Source: Costus lasius (lineage: Eukaryota > Streptophyta > Magnoliopsida > Zingiberales > Costaceae). From it: 64,000 bases of DNA. The stretch is from positions 13,472,001 to 13,536,000 of the forward strand of contig CM050453.2 in NCBI GenBank assembly GCA_027563935.2. The letters run 5' to 3'. A model generated the notes under the pieces. The model worked only from the letters and a program-made list of their open reading frames with translations, had not been told where the DNA came from and made no database searches. Of the stretch, positions 1 to 11,603 are shown piece by piece. Position 1 is the stretch's first letter. The number at the start of each line of letters is the position of its first letter. The position numbers and the translations under genes were made by a program.

Positions 1-341
1 AAATGATCATTATATGATTCATATAAATAGCAACTATTCATCATCTCATTGGCCTCCAAACCAAAGCAAAGATATCTAAGTAACCCCTTGAGTCAAATTC
101 AATACACAACATATGCATACATTAATTACATCACCAATGTCTTGGCTCTTCAAATAATCCACATCTTATGCTAAGAAGCATCCTATAAAAATCAAAAGGC
201 ATAAAACACAAACACATTAAAAATATGATAGAATACCTTACAATCCTAAGAGCCTTAAACTCCTTAGGGCTTAATCTCACAGCCTTAATGTCCTGATAAA
301 CAACCTCACAGCCTAAAACCTCGCTCTGATACCAAATTAAT
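1..341 (-). mobile_element. 5' part of the internal region of a Gypsy-type LTR element, with primer binding site
   Basis: Positions 323-334 read gctctgatacca, the reverse complement of the initiator-tRNA-Met primer binding site TGGTATCAGAGC used by many plant LTR retrotransposons. It is separated by 7 bases from an LTR edge (TGTCACGACC at 342). The element therefore runs on the minus strand, with its 5' LTR to the right and its body to the left, outside the window. No open frame is visible in 1-322, which would be the leader before gag. Confidence 0.7.
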
Positions 342-2560
342 TGTCACGACCCAAATGAGCACGAACCCAACACGGTTAGCTAATTGCCCAGGGTTGTAAC
401 ATTATAATCAAATGATCCAACAATTTATCTCACAAATCTTTTTCACAATTACCAACATATAGATCGGCATACACTCGATACAAATATCAAATCGAAACCA
501 TAACATAATAATATCAACAACAATAAATGAGAATATTAATCCAAGTAACCATTTACATCATTATTACTCTAAATCCAACTATCTATCTATAACATGACAA
601 CACGATCTGTAACCTCTACGTCAAGCTACCACTATCAACAACAAAAACAACTCTCTACCTGGAGGCAAAACAAAAGAATGTTAGCTCAAATAGCTAAGTA
701 GGAATCACAACAAATATGCATGGTAACTGAACTATAACCAACACCATAGTCATAACAAGAAAACTGTACATGATAATATCCAAAACACATAATTAGCACA
801 ATGTCGTGTAATCAAGAGCAATAACCATAAACAACGCCATTACACATCCGCACTCTTATCAAGAGTGTTTTCATTGTCTCTCACACGATTAAACAACTGC
901 TCTCAACTAGCAGCTCGGCAATTTTGCGTCCAACACTTAGGAAACCATAGACAATCCCGAAGGACTCCAAACAAGTAACAGCTACAAAACCAGTCTCATA
1001 GCCAATACATGGCCTTTGGTACAAAAACATGGTCCATTGGCTTATCAAACTCAGCCCTGGCTAACATCAGCTAGTCACAGATCACAAAGTGTCACGACAT
1101 ACATCATACATGCATATATCAAATACATCACATCACAACTATACAACTTATATCACAAGCCCATAAGCTCATCTACATGATTCCTTTACCATATCATTAA
1201 TAAATGTTGTAACCGGTAATCCTTTTAAATAACCATCATAAAATACCAATCTCTACCACATCCATATCAACAAATGCAATGCGGTTCATCACATAACTTA
1301 TAAAATATTAATTAACCATAAGCACATGTATGCATCAATAAATGACTAAACAAGAGCACAATGGACTACAAGCAAAATCAATAAGGAAAGAGCAACAAGA
1401 TTGTGTCACTAAGGTTGACACCAGTCCATTAGGCAAGGGTTAAGTCGAACAACAGAGTGTGGATTCACGTGTGGATGTGGGTTCCCGACTCGACCCATGG
1501 ACCCCAGACCCTCTCGCGTGAGCTTACGAGTGAGCGCGACGAAGAGGGTCGACTGTAAGGTGATTCTGAGGTCTAATCAACCCCAAATCGGCCTGAACCA
1601 ACCAACCAGGCTGAACCAAATCGGTTCAGTGGTTCACGCTGCACACGGAAGGGGGAAACTTCCCCTATTTTTCGTCAAGCGCCACGTGCGCTATCACCGC
1701 CGGTGATTCCAGCTAAGTGGAGGGGGCGCGCCGGAATAGGAAGGTCACCGGCAGCTCGTGCGATGTGGCGGTGAAGCTGGCAGCGGATTTGGGCATGGAC
1801 TCCGACGTGGATGAGCCTAGGGTGACAGTTGGAGTTCGCCTCGGTGGAAGCGAGATTTCCGGCGATTCATTGCCGGAGATAGCGACTTACGTGGCGGCGA
1901 GGCTGGATTTTCATCCTCGTCGAGGGAAGGCTGCCCTATCAAGCGATTGCAAGCTCGGGCATAGGTCTAGCAACGGCAAAACCTAGATCTGAAAATAGAG
2001 TCTGCTTCTTTCCTGTTGGCGACGAGGCTTCGGCCATGGACTCGTCGGCAAGGGCTCTCAGATCAACTCTCTGATGCCCTGAGGTAAGGAGCATGTTTTC
2101 TCCTCCGGCGCCGGCAGCCATACGCGGGAGAGAGATCGGATTTTCTGATCTCCGGTTCCACACAACCACAGCTTCCATTGGATTCGATTCCTCATCGGCG
2201 GTGACTTCTCTGGCGATGATTCTTCGGCGACGAGTTCTCCTACCATCGGCGACTAGTTCCCAACTCTCCAGCGTGACTCCGATGGCTGGACGGTGATGGA
2301 TGAGGAAGGGGATTCGTCCCCTGTTTCAACCGAGCAAGCTCCTTGCTTTCGAACACGTCCCACGGAGGAGAAGAGGGGAGGAAAGAGGGCTTTGTCGCAC
2401 GCGTTCGTCTGCGCATCTCGCTTCGACTCCGATCGAATTTTTCAATGCAGCCTTCCAGAGGATCTCGGTGGGCTCGACTTGTGGAGTGGTGGCACGCTAT
2501 AAGGGTAAACTCTCCCTCAGATCTATTATGTGTAGTGGTAGTAGGGCGGTTTTACATTGT
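342..2560 (-). mobile_element. 5' LTR of a minus-strand Gypsy-type retrotransposon (right edge unresolved)
   Basis: The LTR starts at 342 with TGTCACGACC beside the primer binding site. Positions 655-1000 match the LTR segments at about 33,210-33,500 (same strand) and about 43,980-44,060 (opposite strand). Shared landmarks are a cctggaggcaa motif, a gaatcacaa block and an imperfect hairpin around gcactcttatcaagagtg. GC content rises from about 1,450, as expected for the U3/promoter half of a long plant LTR. I could not find the TG edge that should close it on the right, so the end is approximate. The short frames at 1,497-2,615 overlap each other on both strands and look non-coding. Confidence 0.55.
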
Positions 2561-2978
2561 AGTAGTTGATAGGGATTTTACCCACCATCCGGACTTCATG
2601 TGGCATTTCGTCTGAACGGTTCTTTGCGCTATTTGCCCGTATATGTATAGTGCAGATTGTGCTTGCTTGTAAGTGCTTGCTTTAACATGCCGACACCCTC
2701 GAAGGTGTTCATGCACGAGCTTGCTGCTTTCCTAGATGCGTGCGACGGCACCCTTGAAGGTGTTCACTACTATCTCCTTGTGATTGTTTGAGGCCATGTC
2801 GGTGCCTATCTCGGCTATGTAGAGAAAGGAGCGCAGGCTGTAGACTTTCCTGTGAGTGCAAGTGGTCAGAGAGTCTCCATCACCTTGACACACGAGCTGA
2901 GAGATTTGTATTCGTGTCCGAGGGGCGGTATTTGCACCGAACCCTTCGCGTATGTGGGTGTGAAGACTTGCAGAGTGC
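2561..2978. other. Unassigned repeat-like stretch, no gene seen
   Basis: No credible coding frame. Two similar imperfect hairpins occur (caccctcgaaggtg near 2,695 and cacccttgaaggtg near 2,750), resembling the hairpins in the neighbouring LTR. It may be a plus-strand LTR fragment of a related element, but no edge could be fixed. Confidence 0.35.
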
Positions 2979-3410
2979 TGATAGCGATCCGCAGGTGCAT
3001 GGATTTTTATCGAAGTAATAAAAGATTATCGATCCCACGAGGATCAGGCGGTCAAGTACCGATTACACGATTGATCTGTATCTAGACGATTCAAATATAG
3101 TTTTTGTTTTTGAGAACTTCTAAGTACGATAAAAAGAAACAAATATAGTGTTTTAGCAAAAATCAATTTGGATAAATTCAGGATTCAGGGTTTCACCACG
3201 CTGACGATTATGAATTTAGTAAAAATAAATCTTTAATCAGAAAATTATAGTTTTGAAAGGGATTTTTCCTAAGGTATAGACTACCTCCTCCCGGAGTGTA
3301 ATCCGGTATCTATTTACATTAATTCCCTACTCCCGTGACAATTAACATAAATAGACCCATTAAGTTCTGTGAAAAACCATGGTAATCCTTAAAGTGAATC
3401 CGAACTACTC
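2979..3410 (-). mobile_element. Athila-type LTR fragment
   Basis: It begins TGATAGCGATCC and continues with a gcaggtgcatgg block and ttatcgatcccacgagg. This is the same order as the intact Athila-type LTR at 20,004 (TGATAGGAGAG, gcaagtgcacgg, tatcgatcccacgagg). Only the first ~400 bp is present before gag-like sequence begins, so the LTR is truncated and fused to internal sequence. Confidence 0.6.
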
Positions 3411-4317
3411 CCGTGATCGGATTTTCCTGGATTTTCCTCAATTTCTTTCTCTTCATCATTAATCATACAAATTTCTAATGGATTTTCCTGGATAACAAGA
3501 ATTGATGGTACAATATGCATAAGATCCTCTTCCTCATGATTTTCCTCAATTTCTTTCTCTTCAATGGGGCATTTCATCTTAACACTGTCAATTTGATCCT
3601 CATCTATATCATTAGTTCTTTCTTGAGGATCTTTAAATTCATCATCCTTCTTTTCACAAGACTCAAAAAATTCATATATCTCTTCAAACATGTCCCAAGT
3701 ATTTGTGTTGCAAGACACTTCATTATGTGAGAGGGGACTAGATGGCTGGTAAAGTGTTGAGGAAGGTTAATCACAATCATCAAAATTTACAGAATCCTCA
3801 AAATTTGCAGAAGGTAAATTACAATCAGGAGTCATGACTAATGATTGATCTAACTCTACAAAATTCTTAGATTCATCATGGATTTCTTCCTTTATGTCAT
3901 TTTTATCAATGCCATCAATCATACTATGAATATCTTCACTTTCCAAATCAAACTCAAGTATACAATTTTGTTGTGCTATCTGGGTTTCTAGCATTTTAGT
4001 ATTAGCACATATAGATTCTACTTGAGAAGTAAGCTGAGCAATCATCCCACTAAGATCTTCAAGTTTCTTACTTTGATTTATCATAATTTTTTCAAGCATG
4101 GATTCTAGCATGGATTCTTCAGATTCCTCAAAGTGTGGTTCTGAAATATTATTTGAGAAATCCTCATCAAAAGAAGTTTGCTAATTTTTCCATCTAGAAT
4201 TATATCATCTTGGTACCATGAAAAATTAGAACTGGCAGGAATTCCAAATTGACACTCAGAAGGATAATGATAATAACTTCCACAAATATCACAAGTAACA
4301 TAAGATTTCATTCTCAT
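3411..4317 (-). pseudogene. Athila-type gag C-terminal remnant
   Basis: Three minus-strand pieces (4317-4105, 4111-3767 and 3718-3389) in shifting frames look like the C-terminal half of an Athila gag. First comes a CDICGSYYHYPSEC zinc-knuckle-like motif (CX2C-X7-C, the histidine poorly placed), then a coiled-coil segment (SKKLEDLSGMIAQLTSQV), then a highly acidic tail rich in Glu, Asp and Ser. The acidic tail contains short direct repeats (EEKEIEENP appears twice). No N-terminal gag, protease or polymerase follows, so this is a decayed fragment. A homology search with the coiled-coil segment would settle the assignment. Confidence 0.5.
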
Positions 4318-4392
4318 ATATTCAGTATGTTGAGAAAAAGAATTTACCCTTGCTGCAGGCGATTGAAATGCAACTGTCCATATTCTCTTGTC

Positions 4393-4566
4393 TAGGGGTG
4401 TTCACGGTTCGGTTAACCGAACCGTGGCCCTAAATTTTGTCCCGAACCGATTAAAACGGTTCGGCTATTTTAGAAACCATTCCCGAACCAAAAAACCGGT
4501 TAACCGATTAATCGGTTAATCGGTTTTTTGGTTCGGTTAACCACGGTTTTTGGTTAACCGATTAAA
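4393..4566. repeat. Left TIR and subterminal repeats of the hAT element
   Basis: A terminal 12-bp inverted repeat is followed by clustered copies of ggttcggttaaccg and attaatcggttaa in both orientations. These AT/GC-alternating palindromes can fold on themselves and mirror those at 8,925-9,065. Confidence 0.8.
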
Positions 4567-5643
4567 AACAATACAAATTACAAATGAAATGATAAAATCT
4601 AGATTTTTTGAAAGATAATAATAATCAGTGTTCAATATATCTGGCATCATCCTTATATCACAGAAAGCTTATTAGAAATATTAATAAGAAACACCACCAA
4701 GAAGTAATTGAATAAGAAATTACAGTACTTATGTTTCATGCTATTCAAATTTATAGATGCAAAAAATAGCATGAATTATCATTAGGGATGATTCTAAAAG
4801 GACTAGAATATTTAGCTGGTAAGTACGCTTTGCAATATTCCACATACACCTCAAAAAAAAAATTTCCACATACAAGTATACAACTGAATTTTTCTTACTA
4901 CAGCGGTATCCAAGGTTCAAATGACAATCATGAGGAAATATTCTTAACATACATACAATAGAATGTGCAGGTCATGCCGTTTACAGCAATGACTATTCTA
5001 AAGATACCACCTTCATTGAAACCCTTCTTGAGATTAACTGAGTGAAAATCATCTACATTGTTGCAATAACTATAATAGCTCTATTAGCAATTAGTCCCAT
5101 GTGCAAAAGCAGATGCTCATGAATTCAATCACACAAAGAATATGAGTATCCACAAATTATCCATCTCCTAACTCATTCTTACCATCCAAAAAATTTAGAA
5201 CCACAAAACCCAAAAAATTCTCCTGAAGAGTATTACATATATTCAGTCGAATATAATACAAATTTATGAACTTAGAATGAACTTAGAATGACAATACCCA
5301 ATTAATAACTTGATAGGAAAATTACCAGTATCTGTAACAAAACAGTGAAACACCTCATAGTAGATCAAATATAAGCATAAAAATTAAAACCAACTATAAA
5401 CACAAGAAAACAATTAGCTACACCACAAATGTCAAGTTAAGTCAAATACAACTACAATTAACTGCACCACAAGTGTCACTTCCAACTATCAAGCTAAGTC
5501 AAATACAAGTAGTCACTACACCACAAATGTCAACCGTCAAGTTAAGTCAAATACAACTACAACATAATTGTCACAACACCAAACAACTAAAAACATTAAA
5601 ACAACACAAATGTCCAAATCTCTTTAATCTTCATCCAAAGTCC
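4567..5643. other. 3' non-coding arm of the hAT element
   Basis: AT-rich, with no frame that resembles a protein. It lies between the transposase stop and the left TIR and includes the imperfect direct repeats listed separately at 5,417-5,575. Confidence 0.6.
5417..5575. repeat. Imperfect direct repeats in the hAT 3' arm
   Basis: Three loosely conserved units share caccacaaatgtca and aagttaagtcaaatacaact, at about 5,421, 5,470 and 5,519. Unit length is roughly 50 bp with indels. Confidence 0.6.
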
Positions 5644-7845
5644 TCAATCCTCAGTCATGTCAATAAGCTTCTCTTGACCAACACCTGAAAAATATGCAAT
5701 AAAAGAAAATAAGCAAATATCAAATTCATTAAAAAAACAATAGTTAATGACTGAAAAATATTTTTTTTTACAAAAGAAAACTTTACCTGACTCTATCTTT
5801 TCAATCTCTTCTATAGACTCTTCAACATAAATAGGGCTATGAGAAGTACGAAACCAGTCTTGCCCACAAATAAGAGCTTCTGCCATCTTTGGAGTAAGAG
5901 AGCTACGGAATGGATCAAGTATCCGGCTACCAGCACTGAAAGCTGACTCAGATGCAACGGTGGAGATTGGAATAGCTAGTACATCTTTAGCCATACTAGA
6001 CAATATTTGATATCTTGCTGCATTTACTTTCCACCAATTCAAGACATTCAAAGATTGATCGTTATCATCTTCATATTCTTCTAATAAGTACTTATCCAGC
6101 TCAGTTTTCTTCTCGATTCTTTCTTGGCCACCCTTTTGCTTCATGTACAATTTTCTTGTGTAATTAGGACAAGCCAATGCATCATCAATCTCCATTTCAC
6201 TAGTTCATTGAATATTGTTGTCTTTAGGGTTTACCGAATGATTAGTTGAAGCATAAAACTCATACATTAAAGTTAGAGTTGCTTTCACCTTATTTTGCAA
6301 TAACATAGCTTGTTCTTCCTCATATGTCTCATTAATAATCCAATTTACATAATCCATTTTACATCTTGGAACCAAAATTGTTGCAATAAATATCATCTCA
6401 TTGATTTTGCTAACATTAGCCCAATATTTATCAAATTTAGCTTTCATGTTTATAGCCATTAGTTTTAAACTAGTATCATCGCTGCTGCAATATTTTGAAA
6501 TAATCAATCCAAGACCATAAATTTCAGTCACATACATGTTGCTAGTATTGTAAAGTGAACCAGATAATCTTAAAGTAGCTTCATAAAATTTGTGCAAGAA
6601 AGGTAACAAGCTACGAGCATAATCCCAATCGCTTTCCATGGGCACCCCCTTCTTTGCAAGTTCCTGACTGAATTTAACATCTTGTACTTCTAACAACTCA
6701 AAAGCTTTCTGAAATTTGATAGCCACTTCCAACATCAAATAAGTAGAGTTCCATCTAGTCTCAACATCAAGGCAAACACTATTTTGACATTTAATTTTTG
6801 CTTTTTCAATACAAGTCTTGAACCTTTGGAACCTTGCAGGAGAAGAACGGACATATTTGATGGCAGAACGTATTCTTGTAATAGAGTCATCAATTTCTTT
6901 CAAACCATCTTTCACTATTAAACTTAAAATATGGGCAGCACATCGCATATGCAAGTGTTTCGATTGCAAGACACTACCTTTCCAATTATTAAGTCTTTTT
7001 TGTAAATGAGCAATGCCAACATCATTTGAACTTGCATTATCAACAGTCACAGTCAAAACTTTATCTATTCCCCACTCAATCAAGCATTTTTCAACTGCTC
7101 GCCCAATTACAATACCCGCATGGCTGGGAATTAAACTAAAATTGATAATCTTTTTATGCAATGTCCAATTTTCATCAATAAAGTGAGCAGTAAGACACAT
7201 ATAGTTCAAATTTTGACAAGAAGTCCATGTGTCAGTGGTCAGGCAAACTCGTGATGACAATTTACTAAAAATTGATTTCAGCTCATTTTTCTTTTCAGTG
7301 AAAAGCTCATAACAATCTCTAGTGATTGTTGAACGTGAAGGAATGAGAAATCTTGGTTTCATAAATTTACAAAATTCATGAAATCCTTCACATTCAATAA
7401 ATCTGAATGGCAATTCATCAACAATAACCATTTTGGCAAGTGCTTTTCTGCAACTTCCTTGGTTAAAAGTGTAAGCAACAACTGAATGCTTGCTAGTAAT
7501 ACCATCTTTACTATTTGGTTGAGTGGCACTTACTATTTCTAGGGTCTTTTGTCTCTTATCAGTGTTAAAAGGATATTTTTTACATCTACCCAAATGGTTT
7601 ATCATGCCACTAGTACCATTTGATGTAATGCAACTGAGCAAAGCTTGACAATAGTTACACATGGCTTTTTCTTCCCCTTTCTTCTCACCCTCAATCTTGG
7701 CAAAATGACCCCAAGCCCAGGATGGTTTTCTAGTTGGTTTACGACTGACCTTTGAATTTGATTGAGAAGTATTTACTTGATCATCAACTCGTTCAGACAT
7801 AGGAATAGAGATAGTATTACTATTATTCTCTCCAGCACTCTCCAT
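5644..7845 (-). pseudogene. hAT transposase (BED zinc finger, RNase-H-like fold, hAT dimerisation domain), interrupted by one stop
   Basis: The ATG at 7845 opens a 546-residue frame ending in TGA at 6205-6207. The same frame continues without any shift to about 5,644, so one nonsense codon separates two halves of a standard transposase. Order of domains: a BED-type zinc finger near residues 40-90 (WGHFAKIEG, then CNYCQALLSC and an HLGRC end); a catalytic-core aspartate in LTTDTWTS at about residue 205; a second in VDNASSND at about 270; a plant hAT middle domain (DVETRWNSTYLML); and, after the stop, the C-terminal dimerisation block (NVLNWWKVNAARY, ASESAFSAGSRILD). The 3' end probably has a small intron, because a CAG/gtaaag donor lies near 5,788 and a cag acceptor near 5,684, and the read-through tail has no known motif. 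The product would cut and paste the element, but the stop makes it defective unless read through. Related plant proteins (DAYSLEEPER/RICESLEEPER type) have been domesticated. The TIRs here argue against domestication. Confidence 0.85.
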
Positions 7846-8420
7846 CTAACAAAAAATTATGCACAAAATTGGCAGTTAGATCTTACTAAGATTATCTTAG
7901 TCTCTTAGAAGTTAGAAGTTATAACTAGGAGAAAGAAGCAAGTTTTGGTAAATGGTAACAAAAAGTGGAAAGGTAACGAATAAGCATGAACTAAGAAACA
8001 ATAAAACCTTCAAGCAATCAGAAGAATGCAGCACAGAGCCACAGACCGAGCAAGAAAGACTCTTCTGAGTTCTGAAGCACGGACCGAGCAAGAAAGGACT
8101 CCTTTGCAAATCTGAAACGAGAACCTTGGTTAGAACTATCTGTTGACTGACTTAAAAGTTAGAACTAGAAGGCTGAAGCAGAAAGCACTAAATAGTTAAT
8201 ACCCTGGTTGAGTGGTTTCCGTCGAGGTGATGATCTCGGTGACTCGAGTCCTCGACCAGCGGCTGGGCGCCGGCAGAGAGAAGAATGCAGCACACCGGCG
8301 AGGCGGCGACTGGAGACTGGTGACTCGAGTCCTTGACCAGCGGCAGGGCCGGCAGCGGCTGCTCGTCTGCTCGACGCAGTGTAGAAAATAGGGCAGACTG
8401 GCGCCGACAGAGAGAATGAA
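7846..8420. other. 5' region of the hAT transposase gene
   Basis: Upstream of the transposase ATG. Short segments repeat here (gcacagagccacagaccgagcaagaaag and gcacggaccgagcaagaaag near 8,030-8,095; gactcgagtcctcgaccagcggc and gactcgagtccttgaccagcggc near 8,240-8,345). No coding sequence recognised; it presumably carries the element's promoter. Confidence 0.5.
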
Positions 8421-8695
8421 ATTAGGGCAGAGACGCATAGTGGTGTCGCTATTCGCTGTCGTGTGGGCGTGGAGGCCGCGGCGTGGTGTCGAGTGTAGAA
8501 AAGAAATTAGGGCAGAGACGCAGAGTGGTGTCGCTACTCGCTGTCGTGTGGGCGTGGCGGCCGCGGCGTGGTGTCGAGTGTAGAAAAGAAATTAGGGCAG
8601 AGACACAGAGTGGTGTCGCTACTCGCTGTCGTGTGGGCGTGGCGGCCGCGGCGTGGTGTCGAGTGTAGAAAAGAAATTAGGGCAGAGGCAGACGC
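8421..8695. repeat. 85-bp tandem repeat, three full units plus a partial one
   Basis: The unit starts attagggcagagacgc. Successive units begin at 8421, 8506, 8591 and 8676, so the period is exactly 85 bp, with only a few substitutions between units. It lies in the right arm of the hAT element. The open frames across it are a by-product of the repeat. Confidence 0.9.
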
Positions 8696-8924
8696 CAGTC
8701 GCCAGACTGTCGACTGTCGAGTGTCGAGTGAGTCGAGTGACGAGTGACGAGTCGTGGTCCCATGGATTGTGGAATACTGGAAAATGGAAATGGAATTAGG
8801 GCTAACTGGCTAAGGCTAAAGGGCTAAAGGGAGGCTGCCAGGCTGGTTAAGTGGCGAACACCGAACACCGAACATTCCCAAACAATAATATAAAATATTT
8901 AATATATATTAATAACTATACAGT

Positions 8925-9100
8925 CGGTCGGTTAACCGATTGAAAATTTTAACCGCGAACCGTAACCGAACCGAACCGTCAACTTTACCTAAAAAACCCG
9001 ACCGTAAACCGAACCGAATAATTCGGTTAACCGTCCGAGCGGTTCGGTTCGGTCGGTTAACCACGGTCTAATGGTTTTGTGGTTTTTTTGAACAGCCCTA
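8925..9100. repeat. Right TIR and subterminal repeats of the hAT element
   Basis: Copies of cggttaaccg, aaccgaaccg and ggttcggttcggtcgg cluster immediately inside the terminal TGAACAGCCCTA. This mirrors the left end. Confidence 0.8.
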
Positions 9101-9122
9101 CCACATAGTCCCTATGTGGTGC
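9101..9122. repeat. Short palindrome at the right flank of the hAT element
   Basis: Positions 9101-9119 form a perfect inverted repeat, ccacatag / tcc / ctatgtgg. Eighteen bases (9105-9122) recur exactly at 16,367-16,384 inside the Athila-type element, so this sliver is probably Athila DNA. Confidence 0.6.
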
Positions 9123-9123
9123 C

Positions 9124-9213
9124 CCTTTTTTATTTTTTATTTTTTTTTATTTTTATTTTTATTTTTATTTTTATTTTTATTTTTATTTTTATTTTTATTT
9201 TTATTTTTTTTTG
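9124..9213. repeat. (TTTTTA)n microsatellite
   Basis: About 85 bp of near-perfect hexanucleotide repeat. Hydrophobic open frames across it are artefacts. Confidence 0.95.
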
Positions 9214-9220
9214 CATGTCA

Positions 9221-9940
9221 TCACAGTTCCTCACGAAAAGTCTCCGAAGGCCAGCTAGTAGCCCCCGACGTCGAGCTAATTTTGGTTCTCCCCCATAACT
9301 TCACATCTGCTGTGAGGTATGCGATGCACACCCACACCCGATCTTCTTCTGGAACATGGCTCGCCGAGAACAATTGCTCCATGTCCCAGATGAAGTTCTC
9401 CACCACTCTGAACGATCGGGCCCCTCCGAACGTCGCTGGCTCAGGTACTTGTATCTTCGGCTTAGGAGCCTCCTGCTCCACCGTCGCTGTCGTCGATCGT
9501 GATACTTACGTAGGGCTAAACGCAATACCAAGATCTCTGCCTGCATCTCCTCCCGCATCCATGCCATCTGCTCTGGCACGTCGATCAGGCTCTCTAGAGT
9601 CTGCTACAAAACATCGATTTGCAACCTCTAACCCACGATCTGCAACCTCTATTAATCTACTGTCCTCTGAAGAATCTCCACCTGGGGAACCACCGCATTG
9701 TCCCCATCGCCCGTCAAACCGAACTCCCTCTCGATCTGTGCTATGTGATCACCCTAATTCACCATCTCTTCAGGTTTAGCCGTCACCTTGGCTTTACCTT
9801 TACCCTGCTGGGGTCACACGCCCTCCGATGACCCTCTGGTAGTGTGGGTGATTTTCTGGAACTTCCGACCGATCTTCACCTTCGCGAGTGAAGCAGCTGT
9901 GTTGTGCCCTCCAATACCTGTGGGTTATGGGCCCACAGCC
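9221..9940 (-). pseudogene. Gypsy gag remnant, minus strand
   Basis: The minus-strand frame 9481-9221 contains VPEPATFGGARSFRVVENF followed by WDMEQLF and a YLTADVKLWGRTK stretch. This is the conserved start of the retrotransposon gag domain of plant Gypsy elements (the usual FxG-ARxxxxxENFLWxMEQYF and YLxGDAKLWWR pattern). The upstream piece (9579-9301) is in another frame and the gag is cut at about 9,220 by the microsatellite, so only the gag N-terminus survives. It belongs to the same element as the LTR at 9958. Confidence 0.7.
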
Positions 9941-9944
9941 TCAG

Positions 9945-9957
9945 CTTTGATACCAAT
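9945..9957 (-). other. Primer binding site of the minus-strand Gypsy element
   Basis: The minus strand reads TTGGTATCAAAGC directly next to the LTR edge at 9958, a one-base variant of the initiator-Met site TGGTATCAGAGC. Confidence 0.75.
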
Positions 9958-11219
9958 TGTCACGCCCCAGCCTAACGGTGGTCCGACGGGGCACCAAACC
10001 GGGCATGAGACCCTAGGGTTTCTGGGTGTGAAATTATCCCAAATAGGAAACCCTAATTCCCATACAATTTTTATCCCTAAATAGAAAATACGAGTGGAAA
10101 ACCCTAATCCTAATTAGAAATCCGTACCCTAAATTCAAAAATACCTCTCGGTCATCTCTGATTTTGATCGGTCAAACGAAATCACCTTGCTGACGTCAGA
10201 ATCGCGTCAGCCGTCAAAACTCCGTCGTGTGCCGCTGAATTATTTCGGGATATGACGTCAGCATCCCAAAATCTTCCGCCGGATTCGAATTTCAGATCAC
10301 CGAATTCGCCCGAATTAATTTTGACCCAGTCAAAATCAATTCAACTGCCTCAAACTGAACGCCCCTCGTTCATCTCCGGTTCGACGCCGCTGTGTCGTTC
10401 CTTCCGCCGAGCGCTGCTGCGCTCATGAGCTCGCTGGGGAAAGGTAGCTTACCAATAGAGAAGGCCGCCTGCCTACCCTCAGCCTTCTCACCGTCGTCGT
10501 CCGACAGCCACCTGCCGTCGGAGCTCGTTGCCGCTAAATAGAAATTCGAGAACAGGGGAAAACAAGATCGGTAGAAAGGGAAGCTTTTATTCACCTTCTG
10601 AATCTACAGAACCTCACGTCGCTCGCAGCCGACCACCTGGCCATCAGTCCCCCGTTCCCTCCCTCGCCAGTGGAGGATCACCGGTTACAAGCACTCAGAA
10701 AGTCCTCACAATCTCTCATGCTCCTCACCGCTCGAGCTCGTCGATCTCCTGATCACACCTCCAGATCGCTCCTCCTCTGATCAGATCCTCAAAGCTCGCT
10801 GGCAATGTTGCTCTCTCCTCTTCCCAGCCTCGCTGCTTGTCATAGCTTTAAAGGAGGAGCCGCCGCCTCCTTTGCTCCCCGATTAGGGTGTCGAGTGCCC
10901 TCTCGTCATGCTCGCAGCCGCATCGTCGCCACGCCGTCCGAAATCATCGCTTTGCCTAGTCCAGCCCCTGACGACGTCCGCGTCTGCGAGATCAGCTGAA
11001 GAACTCACGCTGCCCACGTTGCCTTTGTCTTCGTCCGAAGCCGTGTTCAATTGGCCTACCGAAGACGACGCTGCTGCGAGCGACGCGCGTGTCTAGTCAA
11101 CCTTATGTGGAGTTGACTGTGTAACTCCTTCGTGCGGCCGGGTTCCACTTTGGGTTGGATTTAGGTATTTTCGGCATGGGCCGACATTGGGCTTAGCCCA
11201 CTGATTCCAGGGCATGACA
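9958..11219 (-). mobile_element. 5' LTR of a minus-strand Gypsy element (1,262 bp)
   Basis: The plus strand runs from TGTCACGCCCC to GGGCATGACA, giving the TG...CA ends and short terminal inverted repeat of an LTR. It is flanked on the left by the primer binding site and gag. The first 200 bp resembles the LTR-like segment at 52,171 (cggcctaa, a ggtgtgaaattatccc-like block, aaaccctaatt). Its right edge falls exactly at the start of homology to another LTR (11,220 onward), so it sits inside that older LTR. Open frames within it are not supported as genes. Confidence 0.8.
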
Positions 11220-11603
11220 ACAGGTGCGCTATTGGAGCGTTTACCCCAGGTGGGCTGTTGGAGCAACACCACCACCACTGGCGTCTGAGAGGCATCATCC
11301 TGTTCAGAGGTGAACGAAGAGGTCTGAGACCTGAGTCCGGCACCTGAGAGGCAATGGCATGAGTCAGATCTAGAGAGGAGAGGTCTGAGTGGCTATAAGT
11401 CAATGGCAAGAGTTGCCATTGATATGAGGGTTGAGCGAGATTTGGCGAGAGATCTGTGAGAGAAGATGAGGGTTTTTGTAACTCTTTATTTAAGAAATAA
11501 GAGTGAAATTTCCCTTATTGTTGGTCTTCTCTGGGGACGGTGAGTTCCTCTATTTCCGGCAACATATTCCTACATCATTCTGATGGGCTGACAGGCGATG
11601 GAG
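11220..11603 (+). mobile_element. 5' LTR fragment of the compact LTR element
   Basis: This segment matches 22,003-22,394, inside the intact LTR at 21,743-22,613, over about 390 bp with scattered substitutions. Examples are acaggtgcgct, gagcaacaccaccaccac and tgatgggctgacag. The matching upstream part (about 260 bp) has been lost to the left and the downstream part is interrupted by the Athila-type element. The LTR's last ~50 bp resumes at 21,550. Confidence 0.85.

Larger units (their letters stand above)
4393..9100 (-). mobile_element. hAT-superfamily DNA transposon, nearly complete
   Basis: The termini are inverted repeats: TAGGGGTGTTCA at 4393-4404 and TGAACAGCCCTA at 9089-9100 (11 of 12 match after reversal). 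Both ends carry dense subterminal copies of cggttaaccg and ggttcggtt (4404-4565 and 8925-9065), the usual layout of hAT transposase binding sites. A BED-type hAT transposase is encoded between them on the minus strand. The flanking 8-mers (ctcttgtc on the left, ccacatag on the right) do not match, so one flank was rearranged after insertion or a boundary is slightly off. Confidence 0.85.

Noticed and set aside
9114..9779. A 221-residue plus-strand frame beginning with a Phe/Leu repeat
   Set aside because: Its start is the (TTTTTA)n microsatellite and the rest is antisense to a Gypsy gag.
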